Of a stretch of 64,000 nt of DNA, positions 1 to 10,703 are shown one piece after another. The notes beneath the pieces are model-generated. The model did not search any database. It worked only from the letters and a program-made list of their open reading frames with translations, and was not told the DNA's origin. Where the stretch lies: NCBI RefSeq assembly GCF_963169125.1, contig NC_084794.1, positions 93,293,018-93,357,017 on the forward strand. Reading direction: 5' to 3'. This DNA is from Humulus lupulus (Eukaryota; Streptophyta; Magnoliopsida; Rosales; Cannabaceae). Numbering within the stretch: position 1 is the first letter of the stretch; each line of letters begins with the position of its first letter. A program made the translations under genes and the position numbers.

Positions 1-30
1 ACCCATGCAGCAATAAAAAATATATTGTGT

Positions 31-2725
31 TTACATCACGACCCGTAGGTCTTGCAGATAAAAAGATAAAGATAAAAAAAGAAAAAGACTAAGGAGCAGG
101 AGGATCTTGAGGAGCCGGAGGATCTTGAGGATGGCCCTGATCGACGATGTCTGCAGCCTCATTGTCTGCCCCGCCCATCCCAGTGGCCAGTGAGATCTCA
201 GGGGAAGAGGAATCCTTGCTCTTTCTTCCTTTGCCAGTCGAGCAGCACAGCGAGCGAGCTCAACGTTTCTTGCATTCTCAGGATGGTAGTTGAAGTTGGC
301 ACCCTGGTTGTGCTTCCAGAAATCATAGAAGCATCGAAGAGTGGCATTCTTGTACCTTTCTAAGTTGCTGGCATTGGATTTCTTAAGCTCCTCGATCCGG
401 CCCTCCAAGGTAGTATTCTCCTGTCTACTCGCAGCCAAGTCCTCCTCGAGCTATTTAGCCACGCGGTAATTGATGCGGTTAGACTCCTTGAACTGGTCCC
501 TCTGATCAATGGCTTTGTCCAGAGACTTTTGTTTCTCCTTCAACTCCTCGACCATTTTATTCTTCTCCTCAAGCACCACTGCAAGCTGTTCGGCATATTT
601 CTCTACGGCAGCTTTGAGTTCATCAGCATGCCGTTGCTCCAAAGATTTGGTCTATTCGGTAACAGCACCCGAGCGGAGATGGTCGGCAGTAAGGGTCAGC
701 ATTGCCTGCGGTCAGAGCAGAAGTTAGACTAACTGTAGAATATAGAAGGGCTATCTCCACAGAAAAACATAACTTACACTGGTAAAATCGTTCAAGGCGC
801 GGTTTAAGATTACATCGACGTCCATCGCCTCTGTCACGGCCATAGCCTCTCGGCAGCGGTAGTGCTTTACAATTTTCACGACCCTGTCCTTGACCGATTT
901 GAAGGCGCGACTAGTTATGTCGCCCCCAGTCGAAGCAGGACCGGCCTGCTGAGCCTGCTCGGTTGGGGCCGCTGGAGGTGGAGTCATTCCGGCTGGAGCA
1001 GGGGGAGTCTGCTGCTCATGAGGAGAGGGTGGAGTTGCGTTGGCTGAGGGCCCGTCCTCCGGGGGGCCTGCATTGCTAGGCTTCTTAACCTGAGGCACTT
1101 TGCTGCTTTCCCCAGGGTGCCTCTTGCTTGCTTCTTTTTACTCGGGGGAGCTGTGGGAGTCTCGGGAGTGCTGTAAATGTCGAACACGTTCACGGAGTCC
1201 ATGTCTGGAAAAAAAGAAAAATGTTGAACAGTGAGATAGCATAAATGACTAAGTATATTACATCAGGAAAAGAAATAAAGAAAGATTGCAAAGTCAAATA
1301 CTTGAGCTATTATTACTGGTCACTATACTATAGACTCTACTAGTCTTATACTCACTCTCTAACATGAAGAAGTCTGGATCTAAATTTGGAGCATATTTAA
1401 AATTGCCGTCCCCGTCGAATAGGTGACAGGGAATTGGCAAGCTATCCAAAAGTGAAATAATTATGCCATTCTCATCTGAAGACTCGTCGAAGTATTCGAC
1501 AGGCTCGGTGGCCTTCTTTTTGCCCTTCCCCAAGGGGGCAGGGGGCCTCTCTGATGGAGATGTGCCAACAGGTTCCCTGATCGTGACCCCAGTCGGCCTC
1601 CTTCATGGAGGCGACACTAGTGGTTGCTGCTCGGGTTCCTCCTCGGCTGTGGCACTCCCTGCTGTTGACTCCCTCATGTCCTGATGAGGGGCCAAGAGGC
1701 CAACCAGCCTAAGGTTAGCCTCTGTGACCAGATGTTTGACGCTTTTTTCTACGTCAGTCATGCTGGGCAAGAGGGCTGATCTCAACTCCATGTCTGGAGT
1801 TTGGTCTAGTCGCAGCCATGGGCTTGGAAGGCATTAAAAGTTTAAGAGATTGTGCAGAAGAACACTAAATAAATATCAACAGCCAATGGTACAAAGGTTT
1901 TACCTCCTTGAGCAATGGTCAGATTGTCCGCGATCATGTTGGTCGTGAGGAAGTACTCCTGGTAGTACCTCCCCACATTTGATATATGGGTGGTGTCAGT
2001 CAGGAAGGTGTGCCCAGTTTCCTGATGACAGAAATGAAAAAATCTTGTGCCTTCTTAGTTGGGGTTCGACTTGAGGTCAAACAAGTAGTTAACCTCGTGA
2101 GGAGTTGGCACAGACCATTTTTTGTGGCTGTACAAGATATAGAGTGCTGTGAGCATTCTATATCCATTTGGAGTTACTTGAAAAGGGGCAACTCTAAAAT
2201 ATTTGGCCACCCCTTGGAAAAATGAATGAAGAGGCAAGGTAGCCCCTTCCTCAATGTGGAACCTCGACCAAGCGCTGAAGGCGCCTCCGGGCAGGTTCGC
2301 CTGTTGGTCTTGGTTAGGTCGGACTAAGGTCACCCCCGTGAGACCGTACTTCCTGATGTAGTTGGCGATCATCCTGATCGTCACTCGGATCTCAGGAACT
2401 AAATACCACTCAACATCTTGCTGAATGGCATGTCGGGGCTAAGCGTGTCTTTGGATGTTAGGGTCAGGAGCATTTTCTCCTCGACCACTGGTCGAGGGAG
2501 TTTTAGCCTAAGGAGCAGGCTGATGTGAGGGATTGGGGTTTTATTTTTCTGGGCTTTGGTTTCAGCACAAGCCATATTTTGAGCAAGGACAGGAGAAGTG
2601 TTTGGAGTGACACGAGAAAATGGAATGTCAGGTATCAGTGACGATGGTTGCTCCTCGTCGTCAAGCAGTTGAGCCAATAGGTCGTCGTCGATAGGTCTTT
2701 CTCCCCCCCATGGATCTTGCATGTA
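31..2725 (-). pseudogene. Decayed antisense gene of Tat-1, putative gypsy-type transposon (Transposase_28-like) family
   Basis: Several minus-strand open pieces line up with the antisense gene of the complete Tat element. They are an N-terminal piece (2399-2722, start near 2722), a conserved middle piece (2055-2384) and C-terminal pieces (1603-1791, 1294-1533, 751-1098, 451-642, 31-438). The middle piece reads like the domain Pfam calls putative gypsy type transposon: it has the run WSRFHIEEGATLPLHSFF, then FQVTPNGYRML and a P-T-P-H-E-V-N-YLF block. These correspond to PLRSYF, FQLIPPSYKLL and PTPEEVLYFYG in the other copy. The C-terminal pieces are charged and coiled-coil-like (for example KNKMVEELKEKQKSL). 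A frameshift near 2420 and a stop near 2055 separate the pieces, so the gene is broken. No function is proven for this family despite its name. Confidence 0.7.
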
Positions 2726-3350
2726 AGCTACGAACAGAGAAAGGAGGAGATAAGACGCACAACCTGAGAGCTTATGTTGAAAGTTGGAATAACGTTGCTT
2801 GCGTCTATGACCAGCAGCATTCTAAAAGAAACACTAAGTTCTATGCGAGCAGTTTGAAAAATAGATCGGAAAGCGGAAATAAAAAGCTTTTTGGAAAAAA
2901 AAAAGCTTTTTCGACTCCGAATGGGCGGGAAAAACCTAGTTTTTCAACTAGCCTAAAAATCAAATTTTTACTTCAATTTCACGCCCTAAACTTACGATCT
3001 TGACTATCAAACTAGATCCTAACTCCTACAGAGCAATACTACACTACCCTATCAAGCATCAATCAGTATACACACAATCCTCATGCATTTCTACCCAAGA
3101 ACACGAGAAATTTCAGAACTCAAAATAGGCATGTGACAGTATGCATGGCATGTTAGAGAGCATGAAAGTTGAAGAAAATTACCTAGATGAAGATTGGAGG
3201 ATCTGAAATGAAGCAACTTTGGACGTGCGAGCAGAGAATCTTTAGAACAAAGCGATGGAAGATCTTCGAAGTTTCTGAGCTCTGAGATGAAGTTCTTGAG
3301 GGTTCTTGGCAAGAAAATGGCGAGTAAAAAGTGAAAGAGTAAATTTGGGG

Positions 3351-3360
3351 ATTATTTATA
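3351..3360 (-). promoter_or_regulatory. Candidate TATA box of the Tat-1 antisense gene
   Basis: Read on the minus strand this is tataaataat. It lies about 630 bases upstream of the first antisense open piece, between that piece and the 3' LTR. The complete Tat element has a TATA-like box in the matching place (26896-26905), which supports a real antisense promoter. Inference from position only. Confidence 0.45.
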
Positions 3361-3583
3361 ATGGATGAGATATGATAAAAAGGGGTAATCATGAGTTACC
3401 TTTTTCAAGGCTTGGGGGAGTGTAATAGCCGTCAGAAGGATTACTTGGAAACTGAAAAGGCGTGATTGGATGTGATTATGTCACCTTTTTCGAGGAAGCA
3501 CGAGTGTCTCTGACAGATTTCGTGGGGCATACGAAAGGTTAGTTTCCTAAGTTTACTTATTGTTGGTCGCAATAAATAAACTT

Positions 3584-3593
3584 GGGGGGCAAA
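3584..3593 (+). other. Polypurine tract of Tat-1
   Basis: The run ggggggcaaa sits directly before the LTR start tgtttatcc. The complete Tat element has tggggggtaaa in the same place before tgttatcc. A polypurine tract primes plus-strand DNA synthesis and marks this LTR as the 3' one. Confidence 0.8.
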
Positions 3594-4176
3594 TGTTTAT
3601 CCAAAAAATAGCTGTGATGACGTGGCAAGAATTTTCAGCACATGGTCGACATGTGGCAGAGATGCTGCTCGCGTATCGACCAGAGATACTTCCGTATGCG
3701 AGGTTCAAGTTTTGTATACGACCAACCTGGTCGTATACTCTGTTTATTTATGTATAAATTTGTATAGTTGTAATGATATCTGAGAATATCTCTTCATTAT
3801 AACTTGAATATCTGTTTATTAAGGAAATATATTATTAATTGACTCATGTAACCCTCCTTGAGCCTATAAATATACAAGAAATAGCTCAAGGGGGGATCTT
3901 TGGATCTTTTTCCAAATTGTATTGCTACTATCCATCGTTTGTATTGTTTCTCCTTCTAAGGTCTGTGAAACTCAAGAACCCTAGTTCTTTGATCACACCT
4001 TTGAAGCTCAATATTAATAATAGTATTAAGTGGACGTCGGTCATTACCAATCACTCGGGCCAAACCACTATAATTCTTGGTGTTCTTTACTTTCCATTAG
4101 ATTATATTCTCAAGCATCGTACTAATTTCCTGTCGTATACTTGACTCCGTGTCGTTGGCTAATTCGAGGGTCAACA
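3594..4176 (+). repeat. 3' LTR of Tat-1 (583 bp)
   Basis: The repeat starts tgtttatcc after the purine tract and ends gggtcaaca, the same last seven bases (gtcaaca) as the LTRs at 51161-60663 and 61278-63907. A promoter-like cctataaata lies at 3863-3872. The sequence immediately to its right returns to Athila integrase coding sequence on the minus strand. Confidence 0.85.
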
Positions 4177-4184
4177 CAAACCAT

Positions 4185-4955
4185 TCAAAACTTCACACTC
4201 TCAATGTAATGCTTCAGTCTTTGGCCATTGACTCGAAAAATTCTCCCATCGGTTGGGTCCTCAACCTCGACAAAACCGTTGGGAAATACTTGCTTCACTA
4301 CAAATGGACCAGTCCATCGCGATCGCAGTTTACCGGAGTACAAGTGCAAGGGAGAATCATACATATGCACTTTCTTATTTGGCTTAAAGTGTTTTCGCAA
4401 GATTTTTTTATCGTGAGCGATTTTCAATTTTTCTTTATAAATCCTGGAATTGTCATATGCATCGTTTCTCAACTCCTCAATTTCAGACAATTGGAGTTTG
4501 CGATGGATACCTACGGCATTCAGATCAACATTTAGGGCTTTGATAGCCCAATATGCTTTATGCTTGAGCTCGACAGGTAAATGACAGCCTTTTCCAAAGG
4601 CAAGCTGATAGGGAGACATCCCAAGAGGGGACTTGAAAGCAGTGCGATATGCCCAAAGAGCGTCTAGAAGGCGTGTAGACCAATCTTTGTGGTCTGGATT
4701 TACCGTCTTTTCCAGAATGTGTTTTATCTCCCTATTGGCTAACTCAGCTTGACCATTAGTCTGTGGATGATAGGCATTTGCAACTTTATGAAGTACACCA
4801 TACTTGCGCATAAGAGCCTCAAAGGATCTGTTGCAAAAATGAGTGCCTTGATCACTGATGATAGCGCGAGGAGTACTGAACCTTGATAACACATTTTATT
4901 TCAAGAATTTGACAACTGTAGCATTATCATTGGTTCGACATGGCACAACTTCGAC
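4185..4955 (-). pseudogene. Athila integrase core and C-terminus
   Basis: This piece holds the second catalytic Asp ([10 protein letters not shown]) and the catalytic Glu ([20 protein letters not shown]), giving a complete D,D-35-E triad together with the upstream piece. It also has the C-terminal fold (SRWTGPFVV and [15 protein letters not shown]). Integrase inserts the DNA copy into the host genome. A second stop (TAA near 4893) lies between the domains. The gene ends at 4185, only eight bases from the Tat-1 LTR, so downstream Athila sequence was displaced to the left of the window. Confidence 0.85.
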
Positions 4956-6200
4956 CTATTTGGAAACATAATCCACAACAAGAAGAATGTAAAGGTAGCC
5001 AAAAAAAGGTGGAAAAGGTCCCATAAAATCTATCCCCCAACAATTAAATATTTCGATAAGAATTGGGTTCAAGGGTATCATGTGACGACGTGATAAGGAA
5101 CCTAAATTTTGGCACCTTATACAAGAACGACAGAAATCATTGGTGTCTTTAAACAGAGTGGGACAGTAAAGGCCGCATTGTAAGATTTTTGCAGCGGTTT
5201 TCTTCACAAAGAAGTGATCACCACAAGCATCATTGTGGCAAAAATTCAGCACACTAGACACCTCATCGTCGTGGATGCATCTTTGCATGATTTGGTCGGG
5301 GCAATACTTGAATAAGTATGGGTCATCCCAAAAGAAATTGTGCACCTCGACCAGAAATTTGCGTTTGTCTTGTGAACTCCATTCAGATGGGAGTTCACCT
5401 GTTACTAAGTAGTTTACAATGTGAGCATACCTCGACAACTTAGCAACAGAAAGAAATTGTTCATCGGGGAAATCATCATGAATAGGTGGACCGTTAGCGG
5501 GATCGCTGAATTCAAGTCGGGAAAAGTGGTCCGCGACAACATTTTCAACACCTTTCTTGTCTTTGATCGTTATATCAAATTCTTGCAGGAGAAGGATCCA
5601 TCGTATTAATTGCACCTTAGCATCCTTTTTGGAAAGGAGATACTTAAGGGCAGAGTGATCTGTGAAGATTGTAATAGGCGATCCAATCAAATAAGATCGA
5701 AATTTTTCAAGGGCAAAGACAACGACAAGCAATTCCTTTTCAGTAGTGGAATAGTTCATTTGAGCACTATTGAGAGTTCGGTTTGCATAATAGACAACAA
5801 AGGGTTTCCCCTCCCTTCGTTGTCTTAGCACAGCTCCCACAGCAAAGTTGTTGGCGTCACACATAATCTCGAAAGGAAGACTCCAATCGGGTGACTGAAT
5901 GATGGGAGCAGAAGTGAGTGAATTGACAAGCATTTGGAATGATTCCTCACACTTAGGTGTCCATTCAAAATTGGCATCTTTGGCTAGGAGGTTGCTTAGA
6001 GGATGGGCAGTCATTGAAATTTTTTGTATGAACCTCCTATAGAAACTAGCATGATTAAGAAATGACCTAACGTCTTTGACAGTCTTAGGAGTTGGCAGGT
6101 TGGAGATAAGGTCGACTTTGGATTGATCAACCTCAATTCCTTTTTCAGAAACAATGTGGCCTAAGACTATGCCAGAAGATACCATGAAGTGGCATTTCTC
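4956..6200 (-). pseudogene. Athila RT thumb, RNase H and integrase N-terminus
   Basis: This long piece continues pol: GIVLGHIVSEKGIEVD and RRFIQKIS (connection), then RNase H (FEIMCDANNFAVGAVL, STTEKELLVVVFALEKF, FTDHSALKYLL, ADHFSRLEF), then the HHCC zinc-binding start of integrase (HNDACGDHFF to CIRCQ) and the first catalytic Asp in WGIDFMGPF. It closes with a TAG right after VVDYVSK near 4955, where Trp is usual. The rest of integrase follows in the next entry. Confidence 0.85.
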
Positions 6201-6203
6201 CTA

Positions 6204-7034
6204 ATTGAGTACAAGTCATTTCTCAATGCATCGTTTTAAAACAGCTTCAAGATGAAGAAGACATGTCTCAAAGGAGTTTCCAAAAACCGTGAGGTCATCC
6301 ATGACTACCTCCATTGATTTTTCGATCATTTCACTAAAGATGCTCATCATGCATATTTGGAAAGTAGCTGGTGCATTACACAAGCCAAATGGCATACGCC
6401 GAAAAGCAAAAGTGCCAAAGGGACAAGTGAAAGTGGTCTTATCTTGATCCTCTAGTGCAATCTCAATTTGATAATAGGTAGAATATCCATCAAGAAAGCA
6501 ATAGAAAGGATGGCCAGCTACACGTTCAAGGATTTGATCAATGAATGGGAGTGGAAAATGATCTTTGCGGGAGGCGGCATTTAATTTTCTATAATCAATG
6601 CACATGAGCCACCCCGTCACCGTTTTCGTGGGAACAAGGACCCCTTTTTCGTTTTGGATCACGGTGACGCCAGATTTCTTGGACACGACTTGAGTAGGAC
6701 TGACCCATTTGCTATCTGCTACCAAGTAAATAATACCAGCGTATAGCAATTTCAAAACTTCATTTTTTACAACTTCTTTCATTGTGGGGTTCAGTCGCCT
6801 TTGAGGGTCTCTTTGAGGGATAGCCTCGTCCTCCAGATTGATTCGATGGGAGCAAATTAAAGGGCTAATACCTTTGATATCAGCAAGCGTCCAACCTATC
6901 GCAGATTTATGCGTCCACAGTAGCTTGAGTAACTGCAATTCTTGAGAATTTTGAAGGTTGGATGAGATGATAACTAGAAAGTTTTCACCGTCTCCCAAGA
7001 AGGCATGTTTCAAACCCTCAGGAAGTTGGGTCAA
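6204..7034 (-). pseudogene. Athila reverse transcriptase
   Basis: The open piece at 6216-7034 carries RT motifs in order: WVSPTQVVSKKSG, MCIDYRKLNAASRKD, HFPLPFIDQ, FLDGYSTYYQI, FGTFAFRRMPFGLCNAPATF and the catalytic MDD box (VVMDDLTVFG), a Met variant usual in Athila elements. RT copies element RNA to DNA. At 6201-6203 an in-frame TAG separates it from the following thumb/RNase H segment, in a place where relatives have Trp; G-to-A change would explain it. The sequence on both sides stays in the same frame. Confidence 0.85.
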
Positions 7035-7106
7035 TTTAACAATTGGAACCTCTTCAGCTGAAGTTTTCGGCTGTGCCCTCTCACGAGGTAGCTCTTCAAA
7101 GCGAGG

Positions 7107-8238
7107 TTACCAATACTGAGTCCTTCTATTGCGTGAGTCTATGTGATCTGATACTGCAAGAGTAGACTCAATAGAACTGGGACTTTCATTATCTGATAGA
7201 AGGAGGAGTTTATCAAGATTATCAAAGTTGTTTCGCAGTTGAACCTCCTTGGGAATTATAGTGTCAATCATGAATGTTTGATAGCATTCATCATCTTCTC
7301 GGGGTTGTTTCCCGATGTGGAAGATATTGACTTCAAGAGTCATGTTTCCAAATGATATCTTCATTAGACCATTCCGACAATTGATCAAAGCATTTGTAGT
7401 GGCAAGGAATGGTCTTCCGAGGATAATAGGAATTTTAGACTCCAATGTTCACCACAGATTGGGTATCAAGAATAAGAAAATCCACGGGGTAATAGAATTT
7501 TTCAATTTGAACCAATACATCCTCAACAATACCCCTAGGCTTTTTGGTGGAACGGTCAGCAAGCTGTAACACAACATATGTTGGCTTCATTTCTCCAAGA
7601 CCGAGTTGTGAGTATACAGAGTAAGGCATGAGATTTACACTCGCACCAAGATCAAGTAAGGCTTGGCTGACTTCATGGGTTCCAATTTGGCAAGAAATGG
7701 TGGGACAACCGGGATCTTTGTATTTTGGCGGTGCCTTTTGTTCAATCACCACACTCACTTGCTTAGTTAAGAAGGCACTCTTCTTGACATGGTGCTTCCT
7801 TTTTGCAGTGCAAAGATCCTTGATGATTTTGGCATAAGCGGGCACTTGTTTTATGATGTGAAGCAAAGGAAGATTAATCTTCACTTGTGTCAAGTGCTCA
7901 AGGAGTTCAACTCGGTTATTAGGAAGTTTCCCAACAGGTTTCAAAGCCTGGGGAAATGGTACTTTTGGAAAGGCATTGAGTGGTGGATTTTCTAGAGTAA
8001 CTTTTGGAATACTGGGAGTGTTGGATTTTATGGGTGGGTATTGCAAAGTTTTACCGCTTCTCGTCGTGATGGAATTCACTTCCTTGACATTTTGATCATT
8101 AGAATTTGAAGATTGGGCCATGTGTTGGCCTTGCACATTGAATTTTGGTTGGGAAGGAAGTTTGCCTTTTTCCGGAATGGCCAAGGATTCAGTCAATTTT
8201 GAGAATTGACATTTCATTTCCTTGATTTCTTCCATCAT
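7107..8238 (-). pseudogene. Athila protease region
   Basis: Two overlapping pieces (7435-8238 and 7107-7445, different frames) cover the linker after gag and the aspartic protease. The active-site block reads LLDLGASVNLMPYSVY, where retroviral-type proteases usually have D-T/S-G-A; here the second position is Leu, which may be a lesion or a lineage difference. The later block ILGRPFLAT is the conserved ILGRP region. The frame change near 7440 splits the domain. The protease would cut the gag-pol polyprotein. Confidence 0.75.
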
Positions 8239-8441
8239 TTGGCAATTAAGTTCGGATTGTTCCTCGATGAATGCATGAAGAGTATTCTCGAGAGAATTCG
8301 TTGTGGATGAGCATTCTATTGAGGTGCAAAATATGCCTTTGATGGTTGAACTTGTTGCTCATTTCTCCATTGGCCTCCAGACGATTGAGCTTGGTTGGAA
8401 TCTCTCCAACTGAAATTTGGGTGGTTTCTCCAACCAGGGTT

Positions 8442-9476
8442 TTACGTATGGGAGAATGGCTTGTTATATGCCCCTAAGGCATTGCAATGTTCCTCATAAA
8501 CCCCCCTCATTTCATTCAACGCTAAGCAGTCCTTAGCTAAGTGCTTCGTCCCTCCACAAACAAAGCAAGGTTCTTGCGGTTCCGCTTGAGCGATCATGTG
8601 CAATTTTTTTCCATTTTTCGTCATTAAGATCTCAAACTGCTTTTTCAAAGCTTTGAGTTGGGCCTTAACACTATCCTCTTCTCGAAGTTGATAAATCCCA
8701 TATGGTTTGTGTCGGTTGGTGCTATCAGTAACACTTGGACCAATCCAGGTGTGAGACTTTTTCGCGGTTTCTTCGTGATATTCAAGAGCATCGTCTGGCT
8801 CTTTTCCGAGAAATTCACCATTGCATAGTATTTCTAAAAACTGGCGCTCACGGCTCGTGAGGCCTTCATAGAAGTAACTGACCAAACGACAGTTCTCATA
8901 GCCATGGTGCGAGCATTGATTTAACAGATCTTTGAATCTTTCCCAGACTTGATAGAACGTTTCATTGTCCTTTTGGGAGAATGTGGAAATCTGTCGTTTT
9001 AGACTATTGGTCTTATGGCTAGGGATGTGTTTCAGAAAGAAGGATTTGGCCATCTCCTCCCATGTTCCAATAGACCTCGGTCTCAAAGAGTATAACCAGC
9101 TTTTGGCTTTGTCCTTCAAGGAGAAAGGGAAGAACTTCAGTCGCACAGCATCAGCATTTTCGACTCGGTTATAGAACGTGGCTACTACCTCCTCGAATTC
9201 TCTGATATGCACGTATGGGCTTTCGTTTTCCATTCCATGAAATGTGGGCAAGAGTTGAATCGTGCCAGGTTTAAAGTCTAATGCAGGCATATTAGGAGGG
9301 GAAATAATGCATGAAGGCGTGGAAGTGCGAGTAGGATGGAGGTAGTCATTGAGAGTTCTTGGTTGGATTTCATCATTGCGAGCCATTGCGAATGGATTAT
9401 TATCAGCGAAAGTTTGTGGAGAAGCAGGAATGGTGGAAGGAGTTCCAGAAGGAGTGGTGGATGAATTGAAAGAAGT
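8442..9476 (-). pseudogene. Athila gag (capsid and nucleocapsid), split from its start codon
   Basis: This piece encodes the gag capsid region (retrotransposon gag domain, with the blocks DKAKSWLYSL and ETFYQVWERF) and one zinc knuckle of CX2CX4HX4C type (CFVCGGTKHLAKDC, about 8555-8596). Gag packages the element RNA in virus-like particles. The piece has no ATG at its apparent start because the CACTA element inserted at 9476/9477. The missing start codon lies beyond that element at 32633-32631, and the frame stays open across the junction when the CACTA sequence and one agt copy are ignored. The frame closes near 8442, well before the protease region, which points to a frameshift there. Neighbouring pol follows downstream on the same strand. 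Confidence 0.85.
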
Positions 9477-9540
9477 CACTACACCAAATACCCCTTTTCA
9501 TAACATAAAAATATAATAGTACTGAAAAAGTATTATAATA
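9477..9540 (+). repeat. CACTA left terminal repeat and subterminal region
   Basis: The end reads cactacaccaaatacccc, followed by cataacataaaaatataa. The inverted right end reads cactacaagaaaaaatgc, then aataacaccaaaaatg, so the first seven bases match and similarity continues loosely into an ataaca...aaaaat block. Partner of the right end at 32150-32603. Confidence 0.8.
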
Positions 9541-10703
9541 TACGTATATGTGGTAAAAGGAAAAATTGGCGGTAATTTATTTTGGGCGCGCCTATAACTT
9601 GTAAAAGTTATATTTTTTCCCAGCTAATTCTTTTTTAATTACATTGTTCGTACTGCCCTATTTTCTTCTTCAGCTACGTCTCCGAAGTCAATCCCCGTTT
9701 TCTTCTTCGGCTCGCATATACTCTCTCTCTTCTTTTTTTCCTTTCTTTCTTTCTTTCTTTGGTTTCCTCGTATTTAAGGTTTTGTATAATTGTTTTCTTG
9801 CTTCAAATAGTGAATCATTCTTTAGATTTTGATTAGGGTAAATTCAATTCAAGATTCCCTCTTTTGACGTTTAATTATTTGTCCGTTCGATACTTGTTTT
9901 ATTCAATCACTGTTAGATGGGCGTGTGTTGATATCACATGAAGGATTTCATTTAAATTGGAACCAAGAAATGTTTATGTGGGGTCTTCTCATACTTCAAA
10001 CTGTGGATCGGTTTTGTTTCTAATACAATAAATTCGACCCAGAAATATGTGTTTCAGATACGCATTTGTGTACACGCTGATTGTGTTTATTGGTTTATTT
10101 TTGTGATGTTGTTGAACTAATTTGAAATTGCTTAAAGTTCAGTTATGCTATTGTTGTTTTAGGTTTGCTTCTGGAGCGTCTTCTATGTTGAGCAAAGTCA
10201 TATATGTCTATATATTTCATAAAGTCCAAAGTGATAAAATAGCTTTATAGTTAATATTCCTTGGAATACTACTACTTTACACCTTTTCCCTTCTTTGTAA
10301 AATATGTCAAGATTCTTTCATTATTTTCATCAAAAGTTGGAATTGGCCTTTTATTTGTGAGAATGATGACAACTTAATGTGCTAATACACTATTTATAGG
10401 GAGGAGTTGTTTGTGAAATCACTCTGTGGAATATGTTTTGGTGGATTCAGTTAAGTTGGTCTCAGTATGTGGGATCATTCCCATCCTTCTACCAATCTAT
10501 ATTTGCTTAAGTAGCTGATCTTTCAATCTATATTATGCTTGTGCTTGATTGCCAAAGGGGCTCAATGATGGGTGCCCTTAAGTGCTTTTTAATAGTGCTT
10601 CCATGTTGACATTTTGCAAGTTGCAAGGTTTCTTATTATATTATTTTCATTGGTCAATTTATTAAATGTTGCAAATGTAATATTTCATGTCTCCTCTGTG
10701 TAG
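9541..10703 (+). other. CACTA interior, captured upstream region without clear coding sequence
   Basis: No convincing coding exon was found. A pyrimidine-rich stretch (about 9655-9770, many ct and cttt runs) looks like the leader of a captured plant gene, followed by T-rich sequence like an intron that leads to the first WAT1-like exon. A short open frame at 9644-9832 is probably chance. Confidence 0.4.

Larger units (their letters stand above)
1..4176 (+). mobile_element. Tat-type Ty3/gypsy retrotransposon, 3' part only (Tat-1)
   Basis: This is the right-hand end of an LTR retrotransposon that runs off the left edge. In order it holds a decayed antisense gene (31-2725, minus strand), a spacer, a purine tract (3584-3593) and a 3' LTR (3594-4176). 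The layout matches the complete element at 13831-28260, so its gag-pol should lie left of the window on the plus strand. It sits just past the integrase end of the minus-strand Athila element, so it inserted into Athila. The target duplication cannot be tested because the 5' end is missing; the base run expected to be duplicated is caaac at 4177-4181. Lineage assignment rests on the antisense gene layout, which is typical of Tat-type elements. Confidence 0.85.

Noticed and set aside
9644..9832. Short frame upstream of the WAT1-like fragment as its first exon
   Set aside because: Phe/Ser-rich text from a pyrimidine leader; no WAT1 N-terminal features and no matching splice site.
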